DNA of 64,000 nt from Henckelia pumila (taxonomy: Eukaryota; Streptophyta; Magnoliopsida; Lamiales; Gesneriaceae), in contig NC_133120.1 in the NCBI RefSeq assembly GCF_033568475.1, forward strand, positions 81,444,151 through 81,508,150, in the 5' to 3' direction. The notes beneath the pieces were generated by a model. The model saw only the letters and a list, made by a program, of their open reading frames with translations, did no database searches and was not told where the DNA came from. This document shows positions 34,601 through 44,904 of this stretch, in pieces. A program made the position numbers and the translations under genes. Each line of letters opens with the position of its first letter. Position 1 is the stretch's first letter.

Positions 34601-36105
34601 TGGCTTCCCATATGTTTGTACCAAAGTCATTGCATCTTGGTATCGTTGATACATATCGCGTGGGCTTCCAACGAATGTTGATGGTAGTACTATTCTGTGA
34701 CCCACATTTCCTGTATAATATATTTGTTAGCACATCAGCAGTAAATATTTTTTAAAAAAAATGTTAGTTTGAAATTAAATTTTTATACCTGCGTTATTCT
34801 CTCCCCCATTTAAACAATCTTGTAGCCCTTGATAAAGGTCAGAACGGATGTTGCTTTGATTAGTACGGATCCACCTTAGTCTATGTGTTTCAATCTTTAC
34901 GTAGTTGTCAACTACGTATTGTTGTAGGAGCCGACCTCCGTGAAGTAGTAATGATGAAGAATTATCTCGTATCTAGAACAAAAGGATGGTTTTCATAACT
35001 TTATAGATATATCAATATTTGAAGTTAAGAAATAATTTATTTGTTGATTAAGCATAGGGTGGTATGTTATTCTGCTAACCTGTAGCATATATGCGTAGTA
35101 GTTTAAGCATGTAACCCGGGAACCATCGTTGTTTTTGCTGTTTGTATCCCAACCATACGTACCATATGGCAAAAGGAGAGGATACTGTAGGGGATCATAA
35201 TAACCAACAATATCTTGGATATTCATAAGATGACCACCAATTCCTTGTATAATAATGTCACGACTACTCAAGTTATAGGAACATTCATTGTCAACGATAA
35301 CAGCAGCAACCTGAGATGCCGTCGGTAAATTGTATTGACGTTGATTAGGTTGTTGTTCCTTTATGATGAGCTTGCAGCTAGGTATGTCTTCACATCTGCC
35401 AATTTGCCGAAATACATGCACGAATGGATTGTATAGATCGAGGATGTTTTGTATTTTTATGAGCACCTCTCGTCGTAATCCTTGATTTTCTTCAAGTCTA
35501 TTATTTATTTCATGATCTGTGTCTACAATCCACATCTGCATGTACCTCGGCCTAGAATTTTCATTTGGTAGAAGACTTCCGATTGAGTGATATATTGACC
35601 CATGAGCACGAAATGTATAAATTCCATTTGAACCGGTTGCCAAAGATTCATCTATACTGACTCCCATCGATGTGAAAGAGAAAACATGATTATAAGCTCT
35701 AATATGCTGTCTGAAATGTCTACTCTGTTCATTGTTCTCATTATATAGCTCTTGCAATTCAATTGGAGATTGTATAAGATGTAATTTGGTACGGCCATTT
35801 CTACAGCATAGTTGAGATGTTTCACTATGGAACAATAAAGCTTCACAATATGGACAATGGGTTGGATTGGGCAAATTCCATTGACCATTATGTTGACTCT
35901 CATGGACATTTCTTGCCAAATTATGATATCGACGTGGACGTGAACCTCGTCGATCATTAGCAATTATGTTGTTTTCACTATTTCTTGTTCCTGTAGTCAT
36001 ATATAGCTCAATGTAGTAAAATATACATATATGCAAATAAATTTATAAAATAAATATGTGTGGATCCAAGTATTTCACTTGATTTCTCGCATTAATTTTT
36101 ATATC

Positions 36106-36147
<42 letters not shown>

Positions 36148-38894
36148 GACAATGAAAATTAAATAAAATGTAGAGTGATGATAAATTTTGTGTTTCTGAT
36201 TAGACTGATACTTAAATTAAATAATGATTGATAATTTTTGTTGGTGAGAGCATTATTGTTGTCATTCTATATTTTGTTGTAGCCAATAAATTATAACTGA
36301 TTTGTTTGATTTATAGTAAATTCAATCATAATTTCAATTTTTAAAATAAAATATAACTTAACTTGTTATTAATTTCATCCCGCGAAACAGTAAATGAGTT
36401 TAATTTTGAATATAAGAAAATAAACAACTCAAGTATTGAATTAAAATTTTTATAATACATAAGTGATTAAATAAAATGTTGAGTGGTCATAAATTTTGTG
36501 TTTTTTTATATGTAACCACATTTTTAGTAATTAATTTTATTTATTGAAATACACTTAAAGAAGAAATTATGTTTTTAATTAATAAAAAGCATAATACGGT
36601 GTAAAATGATACAATTTCATTAAATAGATTAACATATAAAAAATTAAATATATAATGTAATATTTAAATAAATATTATAAAATAATTTAAATAAATATTA
36701 TAAAATAATAAAATATATAATTACAATTTATAAATGCAGATAAGATCTTGATAAAAGATTTACAGATCAATTCAAAAAATTTCGAATTTTATGAATTCAA
36801 AATTGTAGAAAAAATCTTTTGATCTTACGTAGTTTTTTTTCCTCAAAATTTGATTGCTCTTAAGATACATTAACAACTTTGCTCTTATCAATTTATGCGT
36901 AATTTTTCATATCATTTTTTAATTTTTTTTATTATCTCTAAAAAAATATTTAATATATTAAAAATTTTATTTATGGATATACTATTATTTGGTTTTTAAA
37001 ATTTATATAAATATTATTTTGATAATATTTGTTTTTTTTGTTATCTAAACGTTTTTGAATTTTGATAATTACATATTTTTATTATATAATACATATTTAA
37101 GGTTTTAAAATGTTGAAATATATCAATTATTATATTCTATTATTATTTTTTAATAGATACTAATAGTACTCCGATTCGACTGTCCGGTTGAACCGTTTGA
37201 ATCGTTTTTATGAGTTTACCAGTTTGATTACCGATTTGGTTATGAAAACATTGATATCCAGTACATCATATATATGTGATGTGTCAAATATATTATACAA
37301 AATTTAATATCGATTAATATAATATTTGTTTGAAATACCTTGAGGAGCATAATTTGTGGGTTGTTGACATGTGCTTGTACTTCCACGAACAAAATTTGAT
37401 GTTAAACTCTGATATGGTATTGGTTGTACGTGGCACATTTGTTGAATCATTGTGTCATCAGTACCTTATATGTAAAACAAATTTAAAACATTATTGATAA
37501 ACAAATTGGGGAACATAATTGTTGGAAATTGGAATTGTAACTATAATTTGTGATATATGTTTAAAAAAATAAAATTTAGGAATTTTTTTTTAACAATGTA
37601 AATTTATGTATGTTAATTTGTTTGTAATATAAAACCACGTGTTTGTTAGTAATTAAAGTTATTTATTGAAATGCAATTAAAGAAGCAATAGTATGTCATA
37701 TGTGATGTGTCAGACATAATATACAAAATTTACTATTGATTAATATAATGTATGTTTGAAATACCTTGAGGATCATAATTTGTGCTTGTACTTCCGCGGA
37801 GAAAATTTGATGTTAAGATCTGATTAGGTATTGGTTGTACGTGATACATTTGCTGAATCATGGTATCATCAGTACCTTAAATGAAAAACATATTTAAATA
37901 ATTATTAAAAAAGATTTGTATATATTTGTAAATAAAAAATAAAAATATAATTTTTATATATTTTTAAGAGAAAATATAAAATTATGTTTGAAAGTATTTT
38001 CAATCTACATGTCGCCAAAATTATAAATGAACACAATTATAAATTAGAAATAGGAATCAGTTTCAGAATTATGAATATATATATTTTTAAATAAAATATC
38101 ATATAATTAGATATGGTCAAAGACATAAATTTAGAATTTGAAAGTATTAATTTAATCAAATAAGAAATCACTAATCTTTATAAGAAATAAGATTTTATAA
38201 AAAATTTCAGATTGCTACGATTTTGAAATATTGACAATACAAATTTCATATTGCTACGAAATTGTAATAATATACCATTTTAATTTGCATTATATAATGC
38301 TATTTTTTTAAAATAAATATTCTAAAATGTTTAATAAGTTCAAAAAAATATACAAATAAAATCCTTAAGATATAATACAAATCTTTCACCTTCGTGAGAA
38401 GTTGTAGAATGTCGGGTCCTCCTCCGATAAGCCTCTCTTCTTTGTGCCAAATATGTAATCCTTTCATCATTAGTCATTGTGTGTCGTATTTTCCTTTCAA
38501 AAAGCCTTCGTTGTTCACGTCGTCGAGAAATGTTATTTTCTCCTTCTGTTTGATTATAATGTTATTGAATGATAATAGAAACTAAAATAAATATGAAAAA
38601 CAATAATTAATAAATGACTCGAAATATTTTTTTAAATTTGTATATAGTGAAGTCGATACCGAGCGAATTGGGAGTAACATTAGAGACATGCAAGACTGAT
38701 TCAGGTGGAGATGTTATGCGATCATTCCCATATCTTCGTTGGTGGTAATTTGACCGGCGCCGTGAAAGAAGTTCTTCTCGTCGTTCTTCTGTCATTGATT
38801 GTCTTCTTAATCGTTGAAGCGCCGTGTTTAATTGACGTCTACGATTGTCGCTCGGATTAACAGGATCCATAGTGCGTGGGGGAGAAGAAGCCAT
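31652..38894 (-). CDS. Helitron Rep/helicase (RepHel), seven exons
   Basis: Exons on the minus strand: 38894-38660, 38545-38390, 37875-37765, 37464-37339, 35990-35080, 34972-34789 and 34710-31652. All have GT/AG borders, and the total of 4782 bases is one open frame of 1593 residues. The N-terminus is Arg-rich (RRRQLNTALQRLRRQ). Exon 5 has a Cys/His cluster HCPYCEALLFHSETSQLCC and the YDPLQYPLLLPYG motif. The Rep domain carries the HUH motif in GLPHVHMLVIF (about residue 684) and the two-tyrosine motif KYIYKYIHKG (about 817). A PIF1-type helicase follows, with Walker A GPGGTGKT (about 1157), Walker B VVWDEAP, and SFALTINKAQGQT near the end. The protein would cut, unwind and rejoin the element during rolling-circle transposition. 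No inactivating change was seen. Confidence 0.88.
36108..36144. repeat. (AT)n microsatellite in Helitron intron
   Basis: About 18 AT units in the long fourth intron of the Helitron gene. The rest of that intron (36145-37338) is AT-rich and featureless. Confidence 0.9.
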
Positions 38895-39584
38895 TAAAGC
38901 TATAATGCATATATTTAGTTGATGAGAAATAAAAATCCAGCATGATTAAAATTAACAAAACTGAAAAGAAATAACAATAATGAATTAATGTGACACCTAA
39001 ACATATATATGATTGGTGTGAAATTTCATCAAACAATTAGCGGTCATTTCGTAGATATGATATGAAAATAGTTTCGAGATGAGAAATTAATTTACCAGCA
39101 AAGAAAAATGACATCTCCAAAATGAGAAAACAAAAAAATAGGAGAAATGAGCACATAAATGCCTGTTGTATTCTGCATCAAACTGCTAGTGGTCAATTGG
39201 AAATTGAAAATAACTGGCCAGATGAGGAATAAATTTTCCAGCAATTACAAATGACATTTCCAAAATCAACAATCAACAAACAAAAAAAATCGAGAAATTA
39301 GCACATAAATTTTGAATCGAAAATTCAAGAACACCATAAAGTTGAATAACCTAAATGCATATTTAATCTCGAATATCCGGCACATGAGAAGAGAAGCAAT
39401 GAAATTGTGTAAACATAGAAAAAAACTTAATCCACGTATAATAAACAAACAGAAAAGAAATAAACAGAAAATTAATTCATTATTCAACCACAAATTAGTC
39501 AAAAATTAGTGAAAGCTGACTGAAGTAAAGAAAGTAAATGTCGGATTGCTGGGAAGAATCGATTAACTCAGAACAAAAAATGGA
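38895..39584. other. Helitron 5' leader region
   Basis: A-rich sequence with no gene. It would hold the promoter and leader of the Rep/helicase gene. No convincing TATA box was singled out. Confidence 0.4.
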
Positions 39585-39586
39585 TA

Positions 39587-39638
39587 ATAAATAATATGAT
39601 GAGAAAAACGTGAGATGAGATGAGATGAGTTATACATA
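39587..39638. repeat. 52-bp direct repeat flanking the Helitron (right)
   Basis: Exact copy of 30336-30387. Confidence 0.9.
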
Positions 39639-39673
39639 TATTAGTAATATCGTGAACACAGAACGGTGTCTTA

Positions 39674-40564
39674 TATCTTTTTTATTCACATTTATTAATT
39701 ATTAAGAAATGATAAATCGTATTCATCATCAAATTTAATAATCAAAATTCATAACAAATATGTTATTCTTTTTTAAAAATTAATATTTTAATAATCATCG
39801 TAATATTATTTATTTATAAACCCAATAATAAATGTATTGTGAAAATACAATTTGCTCGGTGGAGTTATCGATTCGTATCGGGACAAGAAATACAATGGAA
39901 TTTTCATTGAAAAAAAAAAAAAACAATGTTTCTTATATATTATCTCGAATTCCAAGACTCATTATTACATGATATCCTTTGGCATTTAACCAAGAAATTA
40001 CAGCATCACATCCGTACCAGTCAGAAAGCCCTCCCGGGACTTTTGCCTTCTCGACTTCCTAATTTTATTATTTTTAATTTATAAAATATCGATTAAATTA
40101 TTTCATGATCAGTTTAATTTAATTTATCCTAACAATTTTTTTTAAAATTTGGAAAATTGTTTTTTTATTTTTTATGTTTGTAACTTTATGATTTCAATCA
40201 TTTATATTTTTAGATTTCAGTTTTAGTCCGTTATCTTTATTTTTTTTGGCAATTTTAGTCTTTTATACATTGTCACGTAAGCATTTTGGAATAAAAACAG
40301 CAAAATCAACAAATATCAAATTTACGATTTTCTTTAAATTTTTTAAATATTTTTATGAAGGCCAGATATGACTGATTTACAGTAGTTGATTGAAAAAGTG
40401 AAATTTTTTTGATCATCATCATTGGAAATCTGAAACACTGTGTACGTTGATGGCTTAAGTCATGTAATAATCATCATCATCTTCTTCTTCTTCGATGAAG
40501 TTCACAATCACAACCCATTTGTTTATCAACTCAGATCCATGCATGTATTCTTTCATTTACCCAG
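39674..40564. other. spacer and likely promoter of the Mei2-like gene
   Basis: AT-rich. From 40440 the sequence becomes CT- and CA-rich (CATCATCATC, CTTCTTCTTC), as in a plant 5' leader, so the transcript probably starts near here. Confidence 0.5.
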
Positions 40565-41805
40565 ATGAGTTTCCGATCACTATCAAAACTGAATCCTCAG
40601 GCCGAAGAATGGAGGCCGGCCACCAAAGACTTACAATATGATCCAAAACTTGCTATCAACGGCCGACGCTCCCAACTCCTCCGCCGCGGTTTGTATCCAC
40701 CGCCGCAGACGGCTGAGTCGGTGGTGGCATATCCTGCTGATATGTCCCCCTACTCCGGTTATTTTCGTTATCAGTCGGCGTATTACTATTATCTGCCACC
40801 TTCGAGTCCTCTCAAGTCTCTGCCAGTAGACAATGGCTTTTGCGAGAGGTTGGTGAAACCCTTTGTTAATGGCGATAAGGAGATTAATGATGGGAAGTTG
40901 GATGCGGAGGCTAGGACTATCAAGTGCCCGCCTCGTTTCAGAAGACATGGAGGGAGATTCTGTTTCCTCAAGAAATCGCTGCCCAAACTAGAGTACCGGA
41001 GGAGGCCCAGAAAGTCGGTGATCCCCGCCGTTGCTAATTCTCAGTCTCCGCCGCCAACCACTGACAATTTACCATCGAACACTACTGTGATGATAAAGAA
41101 CATTCCCAACCAGCTGAGGTATGCAAAATTATTTACATTTTGTTATCATGGTATGTATATATATATACCTTTTGATCGGTGACTGTTTTGTGTTGTATGT
41201 TAGGAGGGATTATATGTTAAACTTTCTGGATCATTACTGCTCTAAATTCTCCCTGGAGTATGATTTCCTGTATCTGCCAATGGATTTCCGGTAATTCAGT
41301 TTCATAATTACCAGTTATCTTTTTTGTGTCTGTCTGAAATGTTTTCTTTGGTTATATTATATATGTATGGAATGATATATAGGAGGTGGGACAACTTGGG
41401 ATATGGTTTTGTCAACTTCACAACCGCTGTTGCTGCCATGAAATTCATGGAGATTCTGCAAAATTTCAAGTGGGAATGTTTTCAAACCGAGAGGGGGTGC
41501 TTCACTTCCAAGAAAATTTGCCGGCTCACATGGGCAAAAATCCAGGTACAGCTATGAGTACTGGAGATGACAATGTTCTTGCAGGCCATGTGCATGGCCG
41601 CAATTGAATCTTGGTTGTCTAATTTTTTCAGGGCAAAGAAGGATATGTTAGGAGGTTTGAGCACTACAATTTCGCCTGTGACCAACTGGAGTTTCTGCCA
41701 GTGATCCTGGATCCACCGAGGAATGGTTCGGATCCAAATCCTAACCCGCCTGTGATTCTTGGTAACTTGATGCCGCCCCGGTTTCTGAGGAAGAATCAGT
41801 ACTGA
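40565..41805 (+). CDS. Mei2 C-terminal-RRM-only-like RNA-binding protein
   Basis: Four exons, 40565-41118, 41204-41290, 41383-41545 and 41632-41805, with GT/AG borders give 325 residues. The N-terminal 170 residues are basic and rich in Pro and Tyr (YYYYLPPSSP), without known domains. The Mei2-type third RRM begins at TTVMIKNIPNQL (about 173) and continues through RRDYMLNFLDHYC, YDFLYLPMDF, RRWDNLGYGFVNF and KKICRLTWAKIQGKEGYVRRFEH. That domain alone, without RRM1 and RRM2, matches the small plant MCT family related to AML and TERMINAL EAR1 proteins, which bind RNA and act in development and meiosis. The function here is inferred from the family. The ATG is the first in frame after the CT-rich leader. 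An inverted repeat lies 11 bases after the stop. Confidence 0.9.
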
Positions 41806-41816
41806 ATAATGAAAAA

Positions 41817-41868
41817 ATGTTACATGTACACACACTTGTACGCTATACCGAATGTGTACATGTAACAT
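41817..41868 (+). promoter_or_regulatory. 16-bp stem hairpin in the 3' UTR
   Basis: ATGTTACATGTACACA (41817-41832) is perfectly complementary to TGTGTACATGTAACAT (41853-41868), with a 20-base loop. It starts 11 bases after the stop codon of the Mei2-like gene and would be a stable RNA hairpin in its mRNA. Confidence 0.75.
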
Positions 41869-42262
41869 ATGTAGGGATTAATTGATGTAATATGTAGAAG
41901 ATATTTGTGGGTTTTGGTGCTTGTGTTTTCTCTTTCTTCCATAGGGTTTATGATTTCTCGAGAAAGAAACCCTTGGATGAAATGAAAACATGGGCTTGTT
42001 TTGGCTTTCATGTACTTTTGCAATGTATATATTTGTACTTGGTGGTGAAATCATGTGTCATGAATAAGCGATTTGTGTGCATGCGTTCATTTTTATATGC
42101 TATTTTTGAAGTTGATTTTTTCTTTGCAAGAATATGTCTTCCAAATATTCAGCCAAAGGGATAGCTAGCATTATCAGGATCTCAACACTCACCGCGTTGA
42201 ATACTCGTTCGAGTAACAAACGTTTTTTTGCTCTGATATAGAGAATTATACGTCTAAGCATA

Positions 42263-43209
42263 ATGCAAGACAAGGGGAGTGTTATCATCAGTGTTTACAT
42301 GGAAACATCATCAAAACTAGGATCCCAACCAAAGAATGATCATCATAATCCCATCAAGAAATTCAATCCGAACGCATTTTCTGGATTTAAGACTCGCGTC
42401 TTGAGGACTCAACGAGGATATGATCGACGGGCACAACTCATTGCTTATGCTCAGGAGCTGAGGCGCGGCGATGCACGTCAAATTCAGTGGCCGGTTGAAA
42501 ATGCAAAGACAAAAGACAAGGTTACTAGGATATATGTTATCACATCTTTCGTACCCTCATCTCATCCTAGGCTCTTTCATGGCTAGGATACTATGTGGAA
42601 CTTCAAGTGAAACCATACATATTACTCTGATATTTTTGTGCATATGATGATGTGGTTCATATCTTTGAGTTTTAACTAAATTTTTTTCAAGATTATGTTT
42701 ATATTTTCGTTAAAATTTCAAGAATTTTCGTCTTAAAAACAAACCCCCTCCCCCCCCCCCCCCCTCCTCCTGTGAATAAGATACCATATATGATGAGCGA
42801 CATTTGGAACAGAGGTGGAGATGGCCACCGGCAATTCAGAAGATCAGACTACTGTTTTCAAGATTGAATTGGAGAAAAGGGAGATGGAAATACGAGGGAA
42901 TTGCTACTGAAGATTATAGCGATACCGAAGGATCGTGCAATCAAGAAAAGAGGGGGAAGAAAAAATCGAGAACCAAAGCAAGTGGCACAAGAAATTCTGG
43001 TCTTTGTGTGAGAATCTTTTTTTTTTTTTTGTTTGCTTTGAATGTTACTTATTTCCAGGATCTACGTTTAGGAGAAAGAAAACATATTAGAATTTGGCGT
43101 ATTTTACCGATGATTTAAGTATCTGTTTTATTGTTTTATGCAGATGAAATTGAAGTGTTTCTTGAAGGAGATATCCACAGCCTGCCGATGCAAAAACGGA
43201 GAATGCTGA
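42263..43209 (+). CDS. small plant protein, not recognised
   Basis: Three exons with GT/AG borders, all in phase 0, 42263-42520, 42813-43007 and 43144-43209, encode 172 residues. A second Met (METSSKLG) at residue 13 may be the true start. The first exon has a basic segment (FKTRVLRTQRGYDRRAQLIAYAQELRR). The second has RWRWPPAIQKIRLLFSRLNWRKGRWKYEG cut by no stop, then a Lys/Arg-rich stretch with KKKSRTKAS. The third is short and Cys-rich (CFLKEISTACRCKNGEC). The protein is strongly basic, has no membrane segment, and may be nuclear. The consistent exon phases support a real gene. I cannot name a family. Confidence 0.65.
42744..42770. repeat. poly-C tract in intron
   Basis: A run of about 25 pyrimidines, almost all C (CCCCCTCCCC...CCTCCTCC), shortly before the second exon of the small gene. 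It may serve as its polypyrimidine tract. Confidence 0.85.
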
Positions 43210-43911
43210 TTCTTGGTTTCACTTAGATTTTATCTAAATAATTTTGTTCGGACAACACAAGTTTGGTTCGATTGTTTTATTCTTTCGAAACATTATTAAA
43301 ATCGCACCAGTTTCTTGGGATATTGAGTTGCTGTTGATTATTGTGTAAAATAAATGGTATACCATGATACTCTTCTGCAAGCCAAAGTCTACTACATTTA
43401 CCAGAACACACAAAATTTAACAAAAAAGTTGCCCTGATCATGGAGGAATCAAAAGTAAAGAAATGAAGCATTCACACATCCACTCAATTAAGAGTCACTT
43501 TCAGATTCAAAGAAATAAAAAGCTTCAAGGTCCTGCAATTATCATTCCAAGGGTTCTTAAATCATACTGACTCAAGACCATGAAGACAAGTTCCATAATC
43601 ATATCGAAAAAAGAGAGTTGATGAGCGATCGATGAAAGACCAAGTCGTAGACCCACAGATGACAGACATTCAAAAAAATCTTGAACAATCTGTGTTCAAC
43701 AAAGAAAGAAGAATGAATGCCTAGAGCACCACTTTACAAACGAGAAACCACCTATCGACAAAACCGAAAAACATTGTGACCAATAAATTAATTCAGTGGT
43801 TGAGTAGCCAATTTCCCAACACGTAAATTCCTGAATTCAAGGGATACCGAGTGACCAAACAAAAAGGTACAGAATAGCAAATGCAGCAATTGTGCAATGG
43901 CTGTAGTACCA
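43210..43911. other. spacer between convergent genes
   Basis: It holds the 3' UTRs of the plus-strand small gene and the minus-strand DUF1644 gene. No other feature is seen. Confidence 0.5.
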
Positions 43912-44904
43912 TTAGCTTCCAGTTCTAAGCCTTTCTGCTCGCCTCCCAACCAAAGACCTGGCACGAGGACGCCCAGTTCGGGAGACATTGCGACCCATGC
44001 CTCTAGATGCAGTGGAACCTCGGCCTCGACCTAGGCGCGCCCCAAAATCTGAATCACCCACAGAGTCGTAATCCCCATCAAAATTATCAGCAGAATACCG
44101 AGGACTAATCCAACGCCGACCATATGCTGGGAACCCAAAGAGAGAATCTTCCAAATAGTCATCCTCACCATAATCCGGTGAAATGCCGTGATAATTCCTC
44201 CTCTCTATCACATAATCGCCAATGACGATTGCCCCAGGCATGGTTGATCTGATTGTGCTGAATACATCACTTAGATCTCTCTCGTTCTCGAGTTCCTTCC
44301 ATTTCTCTGCGTGTGAAGGGTCCACATCTCGAGGGCGTGACAGAGGGTGCACCGACTTAACATGTTTTCTAAGCTCCTTATAAGTTCCAAGAAACGAGCA
44401 CTTGTCCTGCATGCAGGTCCGTTTCTTCTTGTTAAGGTACCTACGTGCAGGTTCCACCACAGTCCAACCTTTCACTGGCCCACGGCAAAGTGGGCATAGA
44501 AGCTCGGATGTTTCCTTCTTCCCGTAATGCAAACCCGATCCCTCAGAAAACTCTGTGCCATCAATCGACCATAGTGATGATTCTGTGCTCTTTGTCGAGG
44601 AGACTTTAGTGTAGGCTTTCCTGTACTGCTTAAGACAGTTTGAATATCGATTGCTAGTAGCACACATGTAAGCACGGCAACCCTTCTCATACGAGGAACA
44701 AAGCAATAGGACAGCATTATGAGGAAAGTCCATACAAACCGAACAAACTGCATCTTCCCACTCTTTCTTTTCTGATGCTTTTACACGTCTCTTCTTATGG
44801 TGGGAATCTCCTAAGACCTTCGAACGCCGAGATGATAACTTGTGCAGGCCAACTGCATGCTCTCGAGGACTAGATTCCTTCAACCGTTTTTTGGATTTTG
44901 CCAT
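43912..44904 (-). CDS. DUF1644 zinc-finger-like protein
   Basis: A single exon of 330 residues. The N-terminus is basic (KKRRVKASEKK) and may direct it to the nucleus. DUF1644 spans about residues 48-210: CSVCMDFPHNAVLLLCSS, then CRAYMCATSNRYSNCLKQY, CPLCRGPVKGWTVVEPARRYLN and a C2H2-like CSFLGTYKELRKHVKSVHP. These spaced Cys and His residues suggest two metal-binding units. The C-terminus is rich in Arg and Gly (RLGRGRGSTASRGMGRN), often seen in RNA-binding proteins. Plant DUF1644 proteins have been linked to stress responses; the molecular role is not settled. The ATG follows a leader, and length matches the family. A remote 5' leader exon near 48.0 kb is possible. Confidence 0.92.
   Translation of the reverse strand: MAKSKKRLKESSPREHAVGLHKLSSRRSKVLGDSHHKKRRVKASEKKEWEDAVCSVCMDFPHNAVLLLCSSYEKGCRAYMCATSNRYSNCLKQYRKAYTKVSSTKSTESSLWSIDGTEFSEGSGLHYGKKETSELLCPLCRGPVKGWTVVEPARRYLNKKKRTCMQDKCSFLGTYKELRKHVKSVHPLSRPRDVDPSHAEKWKELENERDLSDVFSTIRSTMPGAIVIGDYVIERRNYHGISPDYGEDDYLEDSLFGFPAYGRRWISPRYSADNFDGDYDSVGDSDFGARLGRGRGSTASRGMGRNVSRTGRPRARSLVGRRAERLRTGS

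Larger units (their letters stand above)
30388..39584 (-). mobile_element. Helitron, about 9.2 kb, putatively autonomous
   Basis: On the minus strand the 3' end is CTAG (30388-30391) followed by host T. It is preceded by a perfect hairpin GCACACGC-ATC-GCGTGTGC about 12 bases upstream, the textbook Helitron terminator. The best 5' end is TCCATTTTTTG starting at 39584, preceded by host A. It fits the A|TC rule but not the common TCTCTACTA start, so this end is less sure. The element carries a complete Rep/helicase gene. Confidence 0.85.
30037..39670. mobile_element. Harbinger-like MITE split by the Helitron
   Basis: The left end GACACCGTTTGG (30037) and the right end GAACGGTGTC (finishing at 39670) are inverted over 9-10 bp and flanked by TTA (30034-30036 and 39671-39673). 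The MITE itself is the DNA at 30037-30387 and 39585-39670; the remainder is the inserted Helitron. It has no coding capacity. Confidence 0.65.

Noticed and set aside
34705..34705. Start of the Helitron helicase at 34705
   Set aside because: The codon there is GTG in the middle of an exon; the exon begins at 34710 after an AG acceptor and joins upstream exons in frame.
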